NCBI GenBank assembly: GCA_012839205.1
Contig: DUNT01000019.1
Span: 27,184 to 91,183 of the forward strand
DNA length: 64,000 nt
Source: Clostridiaceae bacterium
GTDB lineage: Bacteria > Bacillota > Clostridia > DSM-8532
Direction: 5' to 3'
The notes under the pieces are model-generated. The model worked only from the letters and a program-made list of their open reading frames with translations. It ran no database searches and was not told the DNA's origin. The position numbers and the translations under genes are program-made. Shown one piece after another: positions 54,322 through 63,870 of this stretch (positions are counted from its first letter, which is position 1; the number at the start of each line of letters is the position of its first letter).

Positions 54322-55314
54322 ATGGCCGAAAAAATTAGAGTTGGAATCTTAGGCTATGGAAACATAGGAAGAGGAGTAGAATTATCGGTTCTGCAAAACC
54401 AGGACATGGAGCTTATAGCTGTTTTCACAAGAAGAGGGCCAGAAAACATAAGCATTGTATCAAAATCGGCTGAGGTACTTCATGTAGATGATATTTATAA
54501 ATATAAGGATTTAATTGATGTATTAATTCTATGCGGCGGCTCGGCAACTGACTTACCCCAACAAGGTCCAAAATACGCCAGCCTTTTTAATTGTGTTGAT
54601 TCTTTTGATACTCATGCAAGAATACCTGAATATTTTAACAGTGTTAATGAAGCAGCAATACTTTCCGGAAAAACCGCTGCAATTTCAATTGGTTGGGATC
54701 CGGGGCTTTTTTCCATGAACCGTTTAATGCTGGAAGCAGTTCTCCCCCACGGTGAAAGTTATACTTTTTGGGGTAAGGGCGTCAGCCAGGGTCATTCAGA
54801 TGCAATCAGGCGTGTAAAGGGTGTAAAAAACGCAATTCAATACACAATACCCGTGGAAAGTGTAGTGGACAGAATAAGAAATGGTGAACAGCCCGTTTTA
54901 ACAACTGGTGATAAGCATTTGAGGGAGTGTTTTGTTGTTGCAGAGGAAGGAGCCGATAAAACAGAAATAGAAGAATCCATAAAAAATATGCCTAATTATT
55001 TCGCTGATTATAATACTATTGTTCATTTTATATCAGAGGATGAACTTAAAAAGAATCACAGCCGGATGCCCCATGGCGGTTGTGTTATAAGAAGTGGTGA
55101 TACAGGCCAACATAGTGAGAATAGACATATTGTTGAGTTTTCGCTGAAACTTGAAAGTAATCCTGAGTTTACTTCCAGTGTTCTGACAGCATATGCCCGG
55201 GCAGTGGTCAGGCTTAACCGGGAAGGAAAAACAGGAGCATTAACGATATTTGATATTCCTCTAAGTTATATTTCACCAAGGTCTTCTGAAGAGCTTAGAA
55301 AAGAACTTTTATAA
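54322..55314 (+). CDS. ddh: meso-Diaminopimelate D-dehydrogenase
   Basis: A 330-residue NADPH-dependent enzyme that converts tetrahydrodipicolinate and ammonia directly to meso-diaminopimelate, bypassing the acylated intermediates. The sequence follows Corynebacterium Ddh closely as I recall it: VGILGYGNIGRGVE, VLILCGGSATDLPQQGPKYA, SIGWDPGLFSMNR, FWGKGVSQGHSDAIRRVKGV, ECFVVAEEG and MPHGGCVIRSGDTG. It works with DapA and DapB encoded about 5 kb away on the other strand to supply peptidoglycan and lysine. GGAGGG lies before the ATG. Confidence 0.95.
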   Translation: MAEKIRVGILGYGNIGRGVELSVLQNQDMELIAVFTRRGPENISIVSKSAEVLHVDDIYKYKDLIDVLILCGGSATDLPQQGPKYASLFNCVDSFDTHARIPEYFNSVNEAAILSGKTAAISIGWDPGLFSMNRLMLEAVLPHGESYTFWGKGVSQGHSDAIRRVKGVKNAIQYTIPVESVVDRIRNGEQPVLTTGDKHLRECFVVAEEGADKTEIEESIKNMPNYFADYNTIVHFISEDELKKNHSRMPHGGCVIRSGDTGQHSENRHIVEFSLKLESNPEFTSSVLTAYARAVVRLNREGKTGALTIFDIPLSYISPRSSEELRKELL

Positions 55315-55381
55315 AAAGAGGAGTGAACCGGAAGGTTTAAGGCGATAAAAAGATGCTATCAATAATTAATAATATAATAAC

Positions 55382-55478
55382 GGAAGTAAGAAGTTTGAAG
55401 TAAGAGTAAAAAAGTAATAAGAGAATAGGAAATGAAAAACAGGGATTTCTCTCCTCTTGCCTCTAACTTCTCGTTTCC
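55382..55478. repeat. 97-bp imperfect inverted repeat between ddh and folD
   Basis: Left arm GGAAGTAAGAAGTTTGAAG then TAAGAG; right arm CTCTTGCCTCTAACTTCTCG then TTTCC. Of 25 positions 19 match, and most of the differences become G-U pairs in RNA. It may be a small miniature element or a transcribed hairpin. It ends 7 nt before the folD ribosome site. Confidence 0.5.
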
Positions 55479-55498
55479 AGAATATGAGGTGTATTATT

Positions 55499-56353
55499 AT
55501 GTCTTATAAACTATTAGACGGCAAAGATTTGGCAGCAAGAATGAAAAAAACTATGTCAAAAGAAGTGGAAAAACTGGCTGCAGAGGCTATTGTTCCAGGA
55601 TTGGCGGTTGTTATCGCAGGCAACGACCCTGCCTCCCGAATCTATGTCAACATGAAAAAGAAGGATTGTGAGGAAGTAGGTATCAAATCATTTGAATACG
55701 CTCTTCCTGAGGAAACCAGTGAAGAAGAGCTGCTGGGTCTGATTGACGCATTAAATCAGGATTCAGCAATAGATGGGATACTGGTGCAACTTCCTCTGCC
55801 TGAACATTTGGATGAGGCAAAAGTTATAAGAAGGATCAGCCCCGACAAGGATGTGGATGCATTTCATCCCTTTAATGTAGGGGAACTGATGATTGGAAGG
55901 CCTATATTTGCACCATGTACGCCGGCTGGTGTTATGGAACTTCTTAAAGATGCAAATATAGATGTTGCTGGCAAAAACTGTGTTATTGCTGGCAGAAGTA
56001 ATATAGTAGGCAAGCCTATGGCCATGCTTATGCTTCACGATAATGCAACTGTTACCATTTGTCATTCACAAACCAGAGACTTAAAAGCTGTGTGCAAAGA
56101 GGCTGATATTCTGATTTCAGCCATCGGTAGAGCAGACTTTATAACCGATGATTATGTTAAAGAGGGTGCCATTATTATTGATGTTGGCATAAACCGGAAT
56201 GCGGAGGGTAAAGTCACTGGTGATGTTGATTTCCCGAAGGTAAGCAAAAAAGCCTTTGCCATAACTCCCGTACCTGGAGGCGTAGGACCCATGACCAGAG
56301 CTATGTTGCTGAAGAACACAATAAAAGCATGCAATATGCACAATAAGAAATAG
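55499..56353 (+). CDS. folD: Methylenetetrahydrofolate dehydrogenase / cyclohydrolase
   Basis: A 284-residue bifunctional one-carbon enzyme that interconverts methylene-, methenyl- and formyl-tetrahydrofolate. Signatures: IYVNMKKKDCEEVGI with the catalytic Lys, DGILVQLPLPEHL, the cofactor-site block AGRSNIVGKPMAMLM and the C-terminal PVPGGVGPMTRAMLL. ATG at 55499 has TGAGGTG 7-8 nt upstream and gives the usual N-terminus; the longer frame from 55457 runs into the inverted repeat. Confidence 0.95.
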   Translation: MSYKLLDGKDLAARMKKTMSKEVEKLAAEAIVPGLAVVIAGNDPASRIYVNMKKKDCEEVGIKSFEYALPEETSEEELLGLIDALNQDSAIDGILVQLPLPEHLDEAKVIRRISPDKDVDAFHPFNVGELMIGRPIFAPCTPAGVMELLKDANIDVAGKNCVIAGRSNIVGKPMAMLMLHDNATVTICHSQTRDLKAVCKEADILISAIGRADFITDDYVKEGAIIIDVGINRNAEGKVTGDVDFPKVSKKAFAITPVPGGVGPMTRAMLLKNTIKACNMHNKK

Positions 56354-56481
56354 CTTTCTTGACATGATTTTTAAAACTGTATACAATAGTTTATAATGGC
56401 GTTTCGTATGCGTATTGCATGATGCCATATAATGTTATGCTTTATTGATTATGAATTTATGAAAAATAGAAAACCAAGGAG

Positions 56482-58056
56482 GTGAGTAATATTCTCGATA
56501 TTTTTGCAACTATAATAGGGCTTATTGCAGGACTTGTGGTAGCAGTTATTAGTTCACTTATATTCTTCCGAAAGGGAGTTGAGTATAGAAAACGAGTGGC
56601 AGAGAGCGAATTTGAAAGTGCAGAGAAGGAAAGCCAACGTATTGTAAGTGAAGCTGAGAAAGTTGCTGAAAGAAAAAAACGCGATGCTTTAATGGAAGCA
56701 CGTGAGGAAATTCACAAAAGCAGGGTCGAATTAGAAAGGGAAGTCCGGGAACGTAGGAGTGAGATTCAAAGAACAGAAAGACGTTTACAACAGAAGGATG
56801 AGACACTTGAGAAAAAAATGGACACCCTGGAGAAAAAGGAGGAATCCCTAAACAGACAGATTCAGGAAATCGAGGCAAGACAGGCTGAGATTGAAGAATT
56901 GTACAAAAAACAGCTGGAAAAACTTGAAAGCATATCCGGGTTATCGGTAGAAGAAGCTAAGCAATACCTTTTAAGCAATATTGAAGGCGAAGTCAAACAC
57001 GAAGCGGCCATTATGGTTAAGGATATATATGAGCGCGCTAAGGAAGAAGCTAATCGCAAAGCCAAGGAAGTACTGTCAACGGCAATTCAGAGGTGCGCTG
57101 CAGACCATGCATCTGAAATCACTGTTTCTGTTGTACCTCTGCCAAATGATGAAATGAAGGGCAGAATAATAGGAAGAGAAGGCCGTAATATTAGGACTCT
57201 TGAAACTCTAACAGGTATTGATCTTATAATCGACGATACACCGGAAGCGGTTGTTTTGTCCGGGTTCGATCCTATTAGACGTGAGGTGGCAAGGATTACA
57301 CTTGAAAAACTAATAATTGATGGGAGAATCCATCCTGCCCGGATTGAAGAAATGGTGGAAAAAGCGAAAAAAGAAGTTGAAAACACAATCCGTGAAGAAG
57401 GTGACCGGGCTACATTTGAGACAGGTGTACACGGTCTTAATCCTGAAATAATAAAACTCCTGGGTAAGCTTAAGTACAGAACAAGTTACGGTCAGAATGT
57501 CCTGTCACATTCTATTGAAGTATCTCATCTGGCAGGCCTTATGGCAGCTGAATTGGGTGAGGATGTAACGCTGGCAAAACGTGCGGGACTATTACATGAT
57601 ATTGGTAAAGCAATTGACCATGAAGTCGAAGGCACTCATGTTTCAATAGGTGCTGAGATTTGTAGAAAATACAAGGAAAGCGATGAGGTTATTCACGCTG
57701 TTATGGCTCACCATGGTGATACTGAGGCAAATTCAGTGGTTGCTGTTCTGGTCCAGGCAGCAGATGCTGTTTCCGGAGCAAGACCTGGTGCCAGGCGTGA
57801 GACCATTGAGACCTATGTAAAGAGACTCCAGAAACTGGAGGAAATCGCAGATTCATTACCGGAAGTCGAGAAATCCTATGCCATCCAGGCCGGACGTGAA
57901 GTTCGTATCATGGTTAAACCAGAAGTAGTGAACGACGACAGTATGATTATGGTGGCAAGAGATATAGTAAAACGTATTGAAAACGAAATGGAGTATCCTG
58001 GACAGATTAAGGTCCATATTATAAGGGAGACTCGAGCAGTTGAATATGCAAAATAG
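56482..58056 (+). CDS. rny: Ribonuclease Y
   Basis: A membrane-anchored endoribonuclease that starts mRNA decay. The N-terminal helix (about 6-28), a long charged coiled coil (about 30-180), a KH domain (about 205-275: [22 protein letters not shown]) and an HD domain (about 330-430: [37 protein letters not shown]) are in the usual order, 524 residues. The start is doubtful: the GTG at 56482 lies inside the AAGGAGGTGAG ribosome site, while ATT at 56491 is 8 nt after GGAGG and would give a product three residues shorter. It heads the rny-ymdB-spoVS cluster. Confidence 0.93.
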   Translation: MSNILDIFATIIGLIAGLVVAVISSLIFFRKGVEYRKRVAESEFESAEKESQRIVSEAEKVAERKKRDALMEAREEIHKSRVELEREVRERRSEIQRTERRLQQKDETLEKKMDTLEKKEESLNRQIQEIEARQAEIEELYKKQLEKLESISGLSVEEAKQYLLSNIEGEVKHEAAIMVKDIYERAKEEANRKAKEVLSTAIQRCAADHASEITVSVVPLPNDEMKGRIIGREGRNIRTLETLTGIDLIIDDTPEAVVLSGFDPIRREVARITLEKLIIDGRIHPARIEEMVEKAKKEVENTIREEGDRATFETGVHGLNPEIIKLLGKLKYRTSYGQNVLSHSIEVSHLAGLMAAELGEDVTLAKRAGLLHDIGKAIDHEVEGTHVSIGAEICRKYKESDEVIHAVMAHHGDTEANSVVAVLVQAADAVSGARPGARRETIETYVKRLQKLEEIADSLPEVEKSYAIQAGREVRIMVKPEVVNDDSMIMVARDIVKRIENEMEYPGQIKVHIIRETRAVEYAK

Positions 58057-58063
58057 TCTTATG

Positions 58064-58088
58064 CGGGAAGCGTGAAAACGCTTCCCGT
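58064..58088 (+). terminator. Hairpin between rny and ymdB
   Basis: CGGGAAGCG and CGCTTCCCG form a 9-bp stem with loop TGAAAA, followed only by TGTTTTG. It is likely a leaky terminator or a processing/stability hairpin. Confidence 0.5.
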
Positions 58089-58111
58089 GTTTTGAGAGGA
58101 AGAAAGTTTTT

Positions 58112-58897
58112 TTGAAGATCCTTTTTATTGGAGATATCTTTGGTGAAATTGGAAGAAAGGCTCTAAAAAATAGTATGCCTGGGCTAATAACAACATATAA
58201 CCCTGACTTCTGTATTGCAAACGGTGAAAATGCAGCAGGCGGAAGGGGTATTACCTATAATACAGCCCAGGAGATTTTTGATTGTGGTATAGATGCCATC
58301 ACCATGGGCAATCACACTTGGGCACGTAAGGAAATCTTGCGGATTATTGATTCGGGGATAAGAATTATTAGACCTGCAAATTTTCCAAGAGGCGTTCCCG
58401 GCAAGGGTCGTATGGTTGTTGAGAAGAACGGGATACGTCTTGGAGTTATTAACCTGCATGGCCGTATTTATATGGATCAACCGGTAGATTGCCCATTCCA
58501 GATAGTTGACAGAGAACTGTCGTATCTTAAGGGACAAGCCGACTATATACTTGTTGATTTTCATGCAGAAGCCACCAGCGAAAAAATTGCAATGGGGTAC
58601 TATGTTGATGGGCGTGTGTCTTGCGTGTTGGGAACCCATACTCATGTGCAGACGGCTGACGAAAAAATACTGGAAAACGGAACGGCTTATATATCCGATG
58701 TAGGAATGACTGGTCCCGCCGATGGTGTAATAGGTGTTGATAAAGAACTTATTCTAAAGAAATTTACTCTGGGGCTTCCGGTTCAGCACGAGCCTGCAAA
58801 GGGGAGAGCCCAGATAAACGCAGTTATCATAACAATAAACGAAGAAAAAAATAAATTATCTGAAATAAAAAGAATTAGCAACATAATAAAGATATGA
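58112..58897 (+). CDS. ymdB: TIGR00282-type metallophosphoesterase, YmdB
   Basis: A 261-residue dinuclear-metal phosphodiesterase. Metal-ligand motifs are FIGDIFGEIGRKAL, ANGENAAGGRGI, MGNHTWARKEI, VDFHAEATSEKIAM and GTHTHVQTAD. In Bacillus YmdB hydrolyses cyclic nucleotides and affects biofilm and late developmental genes; its gene commonly follows rny, as here. The start codon is TTG, with GAGAGGA 11 nt upstream, giving the family's conserved first residues. Confidence 0.92.
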   Translation: MKILFIGDIFGEIGRKALKNSMPGLITTYNPDFCIANGENAAGGRGITYNTAQEIFDCGIDAITMGNHTWARKEILRIIDSGIRIIRPANFPRGVPGKGRMVVEKNGIRLGVINLHGRIYMDQPVDCPFQIVDRELSYLKGQADYILVDFHAEATSEKIAMGYYVDGRVSCVLGTHTHVQTADEKILENGTAYISDVGMTGPADGVIGVDKELILKKFTLGLPVQHEPAKGRAQINAVIITINEEKNKLSEIKRISNIIKI

Positions 58898-58916
58898 GTT
58901 TTTGGAGGTTGTCATA

Positions 58917-59186
58917 ATGAGTCTGTTGAAGGTTTCGTCAAAATCAAACCCCAATTCTGTTGCGGGGGCAATTGCAGGGGTTGTAAGAGAAAAGGGAGTA
59001 GCAGAAGTGCAGTCCATAGGTGCCGGTGCTTTAAACCAGGCAGTAAAAGCGGTTGCTATTGCCAGAGGATTTCTTGCTCCTCTTGGTATAGAATTGATAT
59101 GCATACCGGCATTTTCGGAAATAAATGTTGGTGGAGAAGAACGCACTGCTATCAAGTTGATTGTAGAACCAAAAAGAACCATCTAG
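58917..59186 (+). CDS. spoVS: Stage V sporulation protein S
   Basis: An 89-residue Alba-like protein needed for late sporulation stages in Bacillus. The sequence MSLLKVSSKSNPNSVAGAIA, then REKGVAEVQSIGAGALNQAVKA and FSEINVGGEERTAIKLIVEP is almost invariant in the family. ATG at 58917 lies 8 nt after GGAGG. It follows ymdB by 19 nt and is probably cotranscribed. Confidence 0.96.
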   Translation: MSLLKVSSKSNPNSVAGAIAGVVREKGVAEVQSIGAGALNQAVKAVAIARGFLAPLGIELICIPAFSEINVGGEERTAIKLIVEPKRTI

Positions 59187-59232
59187 ATAGCACATGTACA
59201 GAAACATGCTAAGTAAAGTTCGGAGGGTTTAT

Positions 59233-60966
59233 ATGAATTACAGGAAAGTTTATAAAGAATGGATTGAGAACCCATATTATGATGAAGAAACCAAAACAGA
59301 ACTTTTAGCTATTAAAGATGACGAAAAAGAGATAGAAGACAGATTCTATAAAGAGTTAGAATTTGGAACAGGCGGCATGCGTGGCATAATAGGTGCAGGC
59401 ACCAACCGAATGAATAAATATACAGTCCGTAAGGCTGCTCAAGGTCTTGCTAGTTTTGTTAAGAAACGGAGTCAAAGCGGTAAAGGTGTTGTTATTGCAT
59501 ATGATTCCCGACGCTGTTCCTACGAATTTGCCCTAGAAACTGCCTTGGTTATGGCATCAAACAATATAAAAGCATTTCTTTTTGACGAACTTCGGCCGAC
59601 TCCGGAGCTGTCTTTTGCTGTAAGATACCTGGGCTGTGCTGCCGGAGTTGTAATTACAGCAAGCCATAACCCAAAGGAGTACAACGGGTTTAAAGCATAT
59701 GGAAGTGATGGGTGTCAGCTTCCTCCCAAAGAATCAGATGATGTTATAAAAGAAGTTGAATCGATAAATGATGTATCTGAAATTCGCTGCATGAAAAAAG
59801 AAGAATCCTTACAACAAGGTTTAATTGAGATAATTGGCAAAGAAATTGATGATGCATATATAAATGCAGTAAAAAGTTCGTGCATAAATCCTGAATTGTG
59901 CAAGAAATACGGTAAGGATATTAGAATGATATACACCCCTATCCATGGCACGGGGAATAAGCCGGTGAGAAGGGTGCTGGAGGAAATAGGCTTTGAAAAT
60001 GTTCTGGTGGTTAAGGAGCAGGAATTGCCTGATTCGGATTTCACTACAGTAAAATATCCAAATCCGGAGGAGAAGGCCGTATTTAATATAGCTATACAAA
60101 TGGCCAAAAAAGAGGATGTGGAATTAATTATTGGCACAGATCCTGATGCTGACCGGGTTGGGGTCGTAGTAAAAGATGATAAAGGGGAATTTATAACACT
60201 TTCAGGTAACCAGATTGGCTGTCTGCTGTTGGAATATATTCTTTCTCAGAGGCAGCAGATTAATGAATTGCCAGAGAATGCTTTTGTGGTCAAAACAATT
60301 GTTTCAAGTGACTTAGCCAGAAGAATAGCCGAGAATTATGGAGTAGAAATTATAGATGTACTCACCGGTTTTAAATTTATCGGGGAGCAGATTAAGTTAT
60401 TACATGATACAGGCAAGAAAAAGTTTGTATTTGGTTTTGAAGAAAGTTATGGATACCTCTCGGGAACTTATGCCCGGGATAAGGATGCTGTAGTTTCTTC
60501 TATGCTTATTGCCGAGGTTTACACCTGGTATAAATCCAGAGGAATGAATCTTTATCAAGGCCTTATAGATCTCTTTAATAAATATGGATATGTAAGAGAA
60601 GGGGTTGATTCCTTCACTTTGACAGGAAAAGAAGGTATTGAAAAGATAATTGCCGCTATGGAATTCCTTAGAAATATGGATATAAGAAAAGTTGGCGACA
60701 AAGACATTCATATTATTTCTGATTATAAAAAGCAAATAAAAAGAAATCTTAAGACTAATGAGTATTCGGAGATTACCCTGCCGGTATCTAATGTACTTCA
60801 TTATACAATGGACTCCGGTTTCTGGTTCTGTGTAAGACCTTCAGGGACCGAGCCCAAAATTAAGATTTATTATGGTGTAACATCGAATTCCCTTGAAGGC
60901 TCAGAAAGGGAACTGAGTATTTTGAAAAAAGGTGTAATGTCGATTATCAAACCTTTATTGGAATGA
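59233..60966 (+). CDS. Phosphoglucomutase / phosphomannomutase family protein
   Basis: A 577-residue alpha-D-phosphohexomutase that interconverts hexose 1- and 6-phosphates. Phosphoserine loop TASHNPKEYNGFK, metal loop GTDPDADRVG, sugar-binding FGFEESYGYL and phosphate-binding RPSGTEPKIKIYY are intact, and the N-terminal GTGGMRG motif is typical of the PgcA-type bacterial group. ATG at 59233 follows CGGAGGG; the longer frame adds 13 residues without a site. It links central metabolism to glycogen and wall polymer synthesis. Confidence 0.93.
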   Translation: MNYRKVYKEWIENPYYDEETKTELLAIKDDEKEIEDRFYKELEFGTGGMRGIIGAGTNRMNKYTVRKAAQGLASFVKKRSQSGKGVVIAYDSRRCSYEFALETALVMASNNIKAFLFDELRPTPELSFAVRYLGCAAGVVITASHNPKEYNGFKAYGSDGCQLPPKESDDVIKEVESINDVSEIRCMKKEESLQQGLIEIIGKEIDDAYINAVKSSCINPELCKKYGKDIRMIYTPIHGTGNKPVRRVLEEIGFENVLVVKEQELPDSDFTTVKYPNPEEKAVFNIAIQMAKKEDVELIIGTDPDADRVGVVVKDDKGEFITLSGNQIGCLLLEYILSQRQQINELPENAFVVKTIVSSDLARRIAENYGVEIIDVLTGFKFIGEQIKLLHDTGKKKFVFGFEESYGYLSGTYARDKDAVVSSMLIAEVYTWYKSRGMNLYQGLIDLFNKYGYVREGVDSFTLTGKEGIEKIIAAMEFLRNMDIRKVGDKDIHIISDYKKQIKRNLKTNEYSEITLPVSNVLHYTMDSGFWFCVRPSGTEPKIKIYYGVTSNSLEGSERELSILKKGVMSIIKPLLE

Positions 60967-60970
60967 AACT

Positions 60971-61000
60971 AAAAAGTGCGAGTCTAGGGCTCGCTTTTTT
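60971..61000 (+). terminator. Terminator after the phosphoglucomutase gene
   Basis: GCGAG and CTCGC close a short loop flanked by A5 and T6 tracts that extend the stem. It lies only 4 nt after the stop. Confidence 0.85.
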
Positions 61001-61117
61001 ATTTAAATTCTATTTCACTTTTTCGACTTTAGTGTACAATGAATATATATAAGACACCTGTGTGCTATCCGGAACCATTGGCTGCAACAATTGGTGTTAT
61101 GAATAAAGGAGGCAAAA

Positions 61118-62077
61118 ATGAAGTTTGAGGGCACAAAGATTTCGGATTTAAAAGCTGGTGAGAATATTAGCGGTATATATCTTTTAAGAAATGCAGAATT
61201 AAAGCTCTCATCCAATAAAAAGAACTATCTGGATATTGTTTTTACAGATAAGACAGGCAATATTCCTGCTAAGTGGTGGGATGCAACTGAAGCCGATTAT
61301 ACGGCTTTAATTCCGAATAAGCTTTATTATGTAAAAGCCAGGGTAGATTTATGGAAGGATTCATTACAGCTTACCCTTAACAGGATTCAACTAGCCGGCG
61401 ATGAGGAGCAAAAGCGAATAGCAGAATTTGTTCCGGCTGCACCGCTTTCACCTGAGAAAATGTTGGAAGAAATCTATCTTTATGTGTCTAAGATTAAAAA
61501 GACAGAAATCCGTTCTGTGGTTATGACTATCCTCGACCAAAAAGAAGAAAAACTAAAATACTATCCCGCTGCCAAAAGCCTCCATCATGCAGTCAGAAGC
61601 GGACTTTTATATCACATTGTGCGTATGCTTCGATGCGGAGAAGCATTATGCAGTGTCTATGAAGGAGTTAATTCGGATCTAATCTTTGCGGGAATCATTC
61701 TGCACGATTTGGCCAAAATCGGGGAGCTCACCAGCAATGAGCTTGGGATTTCCGAATATTCAAAACAGGGACAATTCCTGGGCCATATCATTATGGGAGT
61801 TGAGGAACTGGACAGAGCAGGCAAATTAGTGGGAGCTTCGGAAGAAACCATGTTACTTTTGAAACATATGATTGTAAGCCACCATTATGAGGCTGAGTTT
61901 GGAAGTCCTAAAAAACCACTGTTTTTGGAAGCAGAATTGTTACACCACATTGATATGATTGATGCAAGAGTTTACGATTATCAAAATGCTACCAAAGATA
62001 TTGAACCGGGTCAGTTTTCAGAACCGGTGTGGTCATTGGATAGAAGATGTGTATATAAAGTGGATCTGAATGAATAG
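61118..62077 (+). CDS. yhaM: 3'-5' exoribonuclease, YhaM family
   Basis: A 319-residue nuclease. The N-terminal OB domain (about 10-105: YLLRNAELKLSSNKKNYLDIVFTDKTGNIPAKWWDA) precedes an HD domain (about 155-290) with HHAVRSGLLYH, ILHDLAKIGEL, HHIDMIDAR and a closing DLNE. YhaM acts on RNA and single-stranded DNA from the 3' end. AAAGGAGG precedes the ATG. Together with rny it makes two RNA-decay genes within about 5 kb. Confidence 0.9.
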   Translation: MKFEGTKISDLKAGENISGIYLLRNAELKLSSNKKNYLDIVFTDKTGNIPAKWWDATEADYTALIPNKLYYVKARVDLWKDSLQLTLNRIQLAGDEEQKRIAEFVPAAPLSPEKMLEEIYLYVSKIKKTEIRSVVMTILDQKEEKLKYYPAAKSLHHAVRSGLLYHIVRMLRCGEALCSVYEGVNSDLIFAGIILHDLAKIGELTSNELGISEYSKQGQFLGHIIMGVEELDRAGKLVGASEETMLLLKHMIVSHHYEAEFGSPKKPLFLEAELLHHIDMIDARVYDYQNATKDIEPGQFSEPVWSLDRRCVYKVDLNE

Positions 62078-62149
62078 ATATAAATAAGCCCATTAGCCAG
62101 GATTGCAGAAAAATATATGTAATTGTCGAAAACCCGCAAATATGGCGAA

Positions 62150-62178
62150 TTGTTATGCTCTTAGTAAAATGATATACT
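62150..62178 (+). promoter_or_regulatory. Promoter of the GNAT-like gene
   Basis: TTGTTA and TATACT are separated by 17 nt, about 40 nt before the start codon. Confidence 0.6.
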
Positions 62179-62218
62179 TAATAAAAGAATAAACGGTGTT
62201 CACTCAAGGAGATTTATT

Positions 62219-63379
62219 ATGGTGCAAATAGTTCCAGTCAGGAATAAACGACAACTTGATACGTTTATTACATTTCCCTTTAAACTGTACAAGAATAATC
62301 CCTATTGGGTGCCGCCCCTCATATCGGATGAAAAATTTACCTTTGATAAAAAGAAAAACCCGGCATTTGAATTCAGCGATGCCGAGCTCTGGCTGGCATA
62401 TAAGGATGGTAAGGTAGCAGGTCGTATAGCAGGTATTATAAGCTACAGTTACATAAAAAAATGGGGAAACAAGTATGCCCGTTTTGGGTGGATTGATTTT
62501 ATTGATGATCCTGATGTTTCTAAAGCTCTTCTTGAAACCGTCGAAGAATGGGCAAAGAAAAATGGAATGGATGGTATCCATGGCCCATTGGGATTTTGTG
62601 ATCTGGATAAGGAAGGGATGCTGGTAGAAGGCTTTGAGGAGATGGGGACTTTTATCACTATATATAATTCTCCTTATTACATGAACCATATGGAGGCATT
62701 AGGATATGTCAAGGATGCAGAGTGGATAGAACTTGAGATAACAGTACCGGATAATGATATTGCTGAAAAAATATCCGCACTGTCACAAAGAGCAAAAGAG
62801 AAGTATGGCTTAAGCGTTGTTCCTTTAAAAAAATCCAAGGATGTTCTCCCTTACGCAAAAGAGATATTTGATTTATTAAACAAAGGTTATGAGCATCTTT
62901 ACGGTGTTGTTCCAATTACCCCAAAGCAGGTTGATGGCTATGTGAAACAGTTTTTTTCTTATGTAAACGTTGATTATATTTGTATTGTTAAAGACAAAGA
63001 CGGAAGAATAGCAGGATTCGGAATAATCATGCCTTCATTGACCAGGGCGGCCCAAAAGAGCAGAGGACGGCTTTTTCCAACCGGGTTTATCCATTTCTTA
63101 AATGCCATCAGAAAGAATGACACCCTTGATTTATACCTTGTTGCCATAAGGCCGGAACTGCGATCAAAAGGAGTCCCTTATATTATGCTGGACGAGCTCA
63201 CTAAATCAGCGTTGAAAAATGGAGTGGTCAAAGCAATTGCATCCCCTGAGCTGGAAACAAATCATGCGGTACAGTCTATGTGGAGAAGCTATGAAACACG
63301 AATACATCGCAGAAGAAGATGTTACATTAAATTATTTAATAATTCTGCTGAAGACAGTACAGAACCAGGAGAATCATAA
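62219..63379 (+). CDS. GNAT-fold acyltransferase-like protein, function unknown
   Basis: A 386-residue cytosolic protein of a conserved uncharacterised family. It opens with VPVRNKRQLDTFITFPFKLYKNNPYWVPPL, a phrase shared by these proteins. The N-terminal part holds AYKDGKVAGRIAGII and RFGWIDFIDD, and the C-terminal part IVKDKDGRIAGFGIIMP and LVAIRPELRSKGVPYIMLDEL, each resembling a GNAT beta4/motif-A segment. So it may contain two GNAT lobes in tandem. Ligand and reaction are unknown. It has its own promoter and an AAGGAG site, with the NfeD gene just downstream. Confidence 0.7.
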   Translation: MVQIVPVRNKRQLDTFITFPFKLYKNNPYWVPPLISDEKFTFDKKKNPAFEFSDAELWLAYKDGKVAGRIAGIISYSYIKKWGNKYARFGWIDFIDDPDVSKALLETVEEWAKKNGMDGIHGPLGFCDLDKEGMLVEGFEEMGTFITIYNSPYYMNHMEALGYVKDAEWIELEITVPDNDIAEKISALSQRAKEKYGLSVVPLKKSKDVLPYAKEIFDLLNKGYEHLYGVVPITPKQVDGYVKQFFSYVNVDYICIVKDKDGRIAGFGIIMPSLTRAAQKSRGRLFPTGFIHFLNAIRKNDTLDLYLVAIRPELRSKGVPYIMLDELTKSALKNGVVKAIASPELETNHAVQSMWRSYETRIHRRRRCYIKLFNNSAEDSTEPGES

Positions 63380-63429
63380 TACGCAATTATTTGAGTATAA
63401 TTGTAAAAGCTAATAAAGGAGGCGATATT

Positions 63430-63870
63430 TTGGATAATTTATATATCTATGCCTGGCTTGGGCTTATAGTTGTTCTTATAATAATCGAGGCTGCTACAGT
63501 AAGCCTAACCACAATATGGCTGGCCGGTGGAGCTCTTATTGCTTTTATATTTTCGCTGTTCGGATTGCCTCTTTGGAGTCAAATAGCAGCATTTCTGGCA
63601 ACCTCAATAGTACTTCTGATTTTTACCAGACCTATTGCTGTAAAATATTTTAAAGTGGGTATACAAAGGACTAATACCGATGCTCTTATAGGAAAAACCG
63701 GATTAGTGGTTATGGATATTTCAGAGCATAAGCCGGGTCAGGTTAAGGTTAGAGGTCAGATATGGACAGCTGTAAGTGAATCTGGTGAATCAATAAAAGA
63801 GAATACTGAAGTTACTGTTGCGGCTATTGAGGGTGTAAAACTTTTAGTTAAAGTATCTGATGATAAATGA
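63430..63870 (+). CDS. NfeD-like membrane protein
   Basis: A 146-residue protein with three hydrophobic helices (about 5-75) and a C-terminal OB-fold domain (about 90-146: LIGKTGLVVMDISEHKPGQVKVRGQIWTA). Short NfeD proteins of this kind often work with SPFH/flotillin-type membrane proteins, whose gene might lie beyond the window. TTG at 63430 is preferred: AGGAGG lies about 7 nt before it, whereas the upstream ATG has no site. Confidence 0.85.
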   Translation: MDNLYIYAWLGLIVVLIIIEAATVSLTTIWLAGGALIAFIFSLFGLPLWSQIAAFLATSIVLLIFTRPIAVKYFKVGIQRTNTDALIGKTGLVVMDISEHKPGQVKVRGQIWTAVSESGESIKENTEVTVAAIEGVKLLVKVSDDK

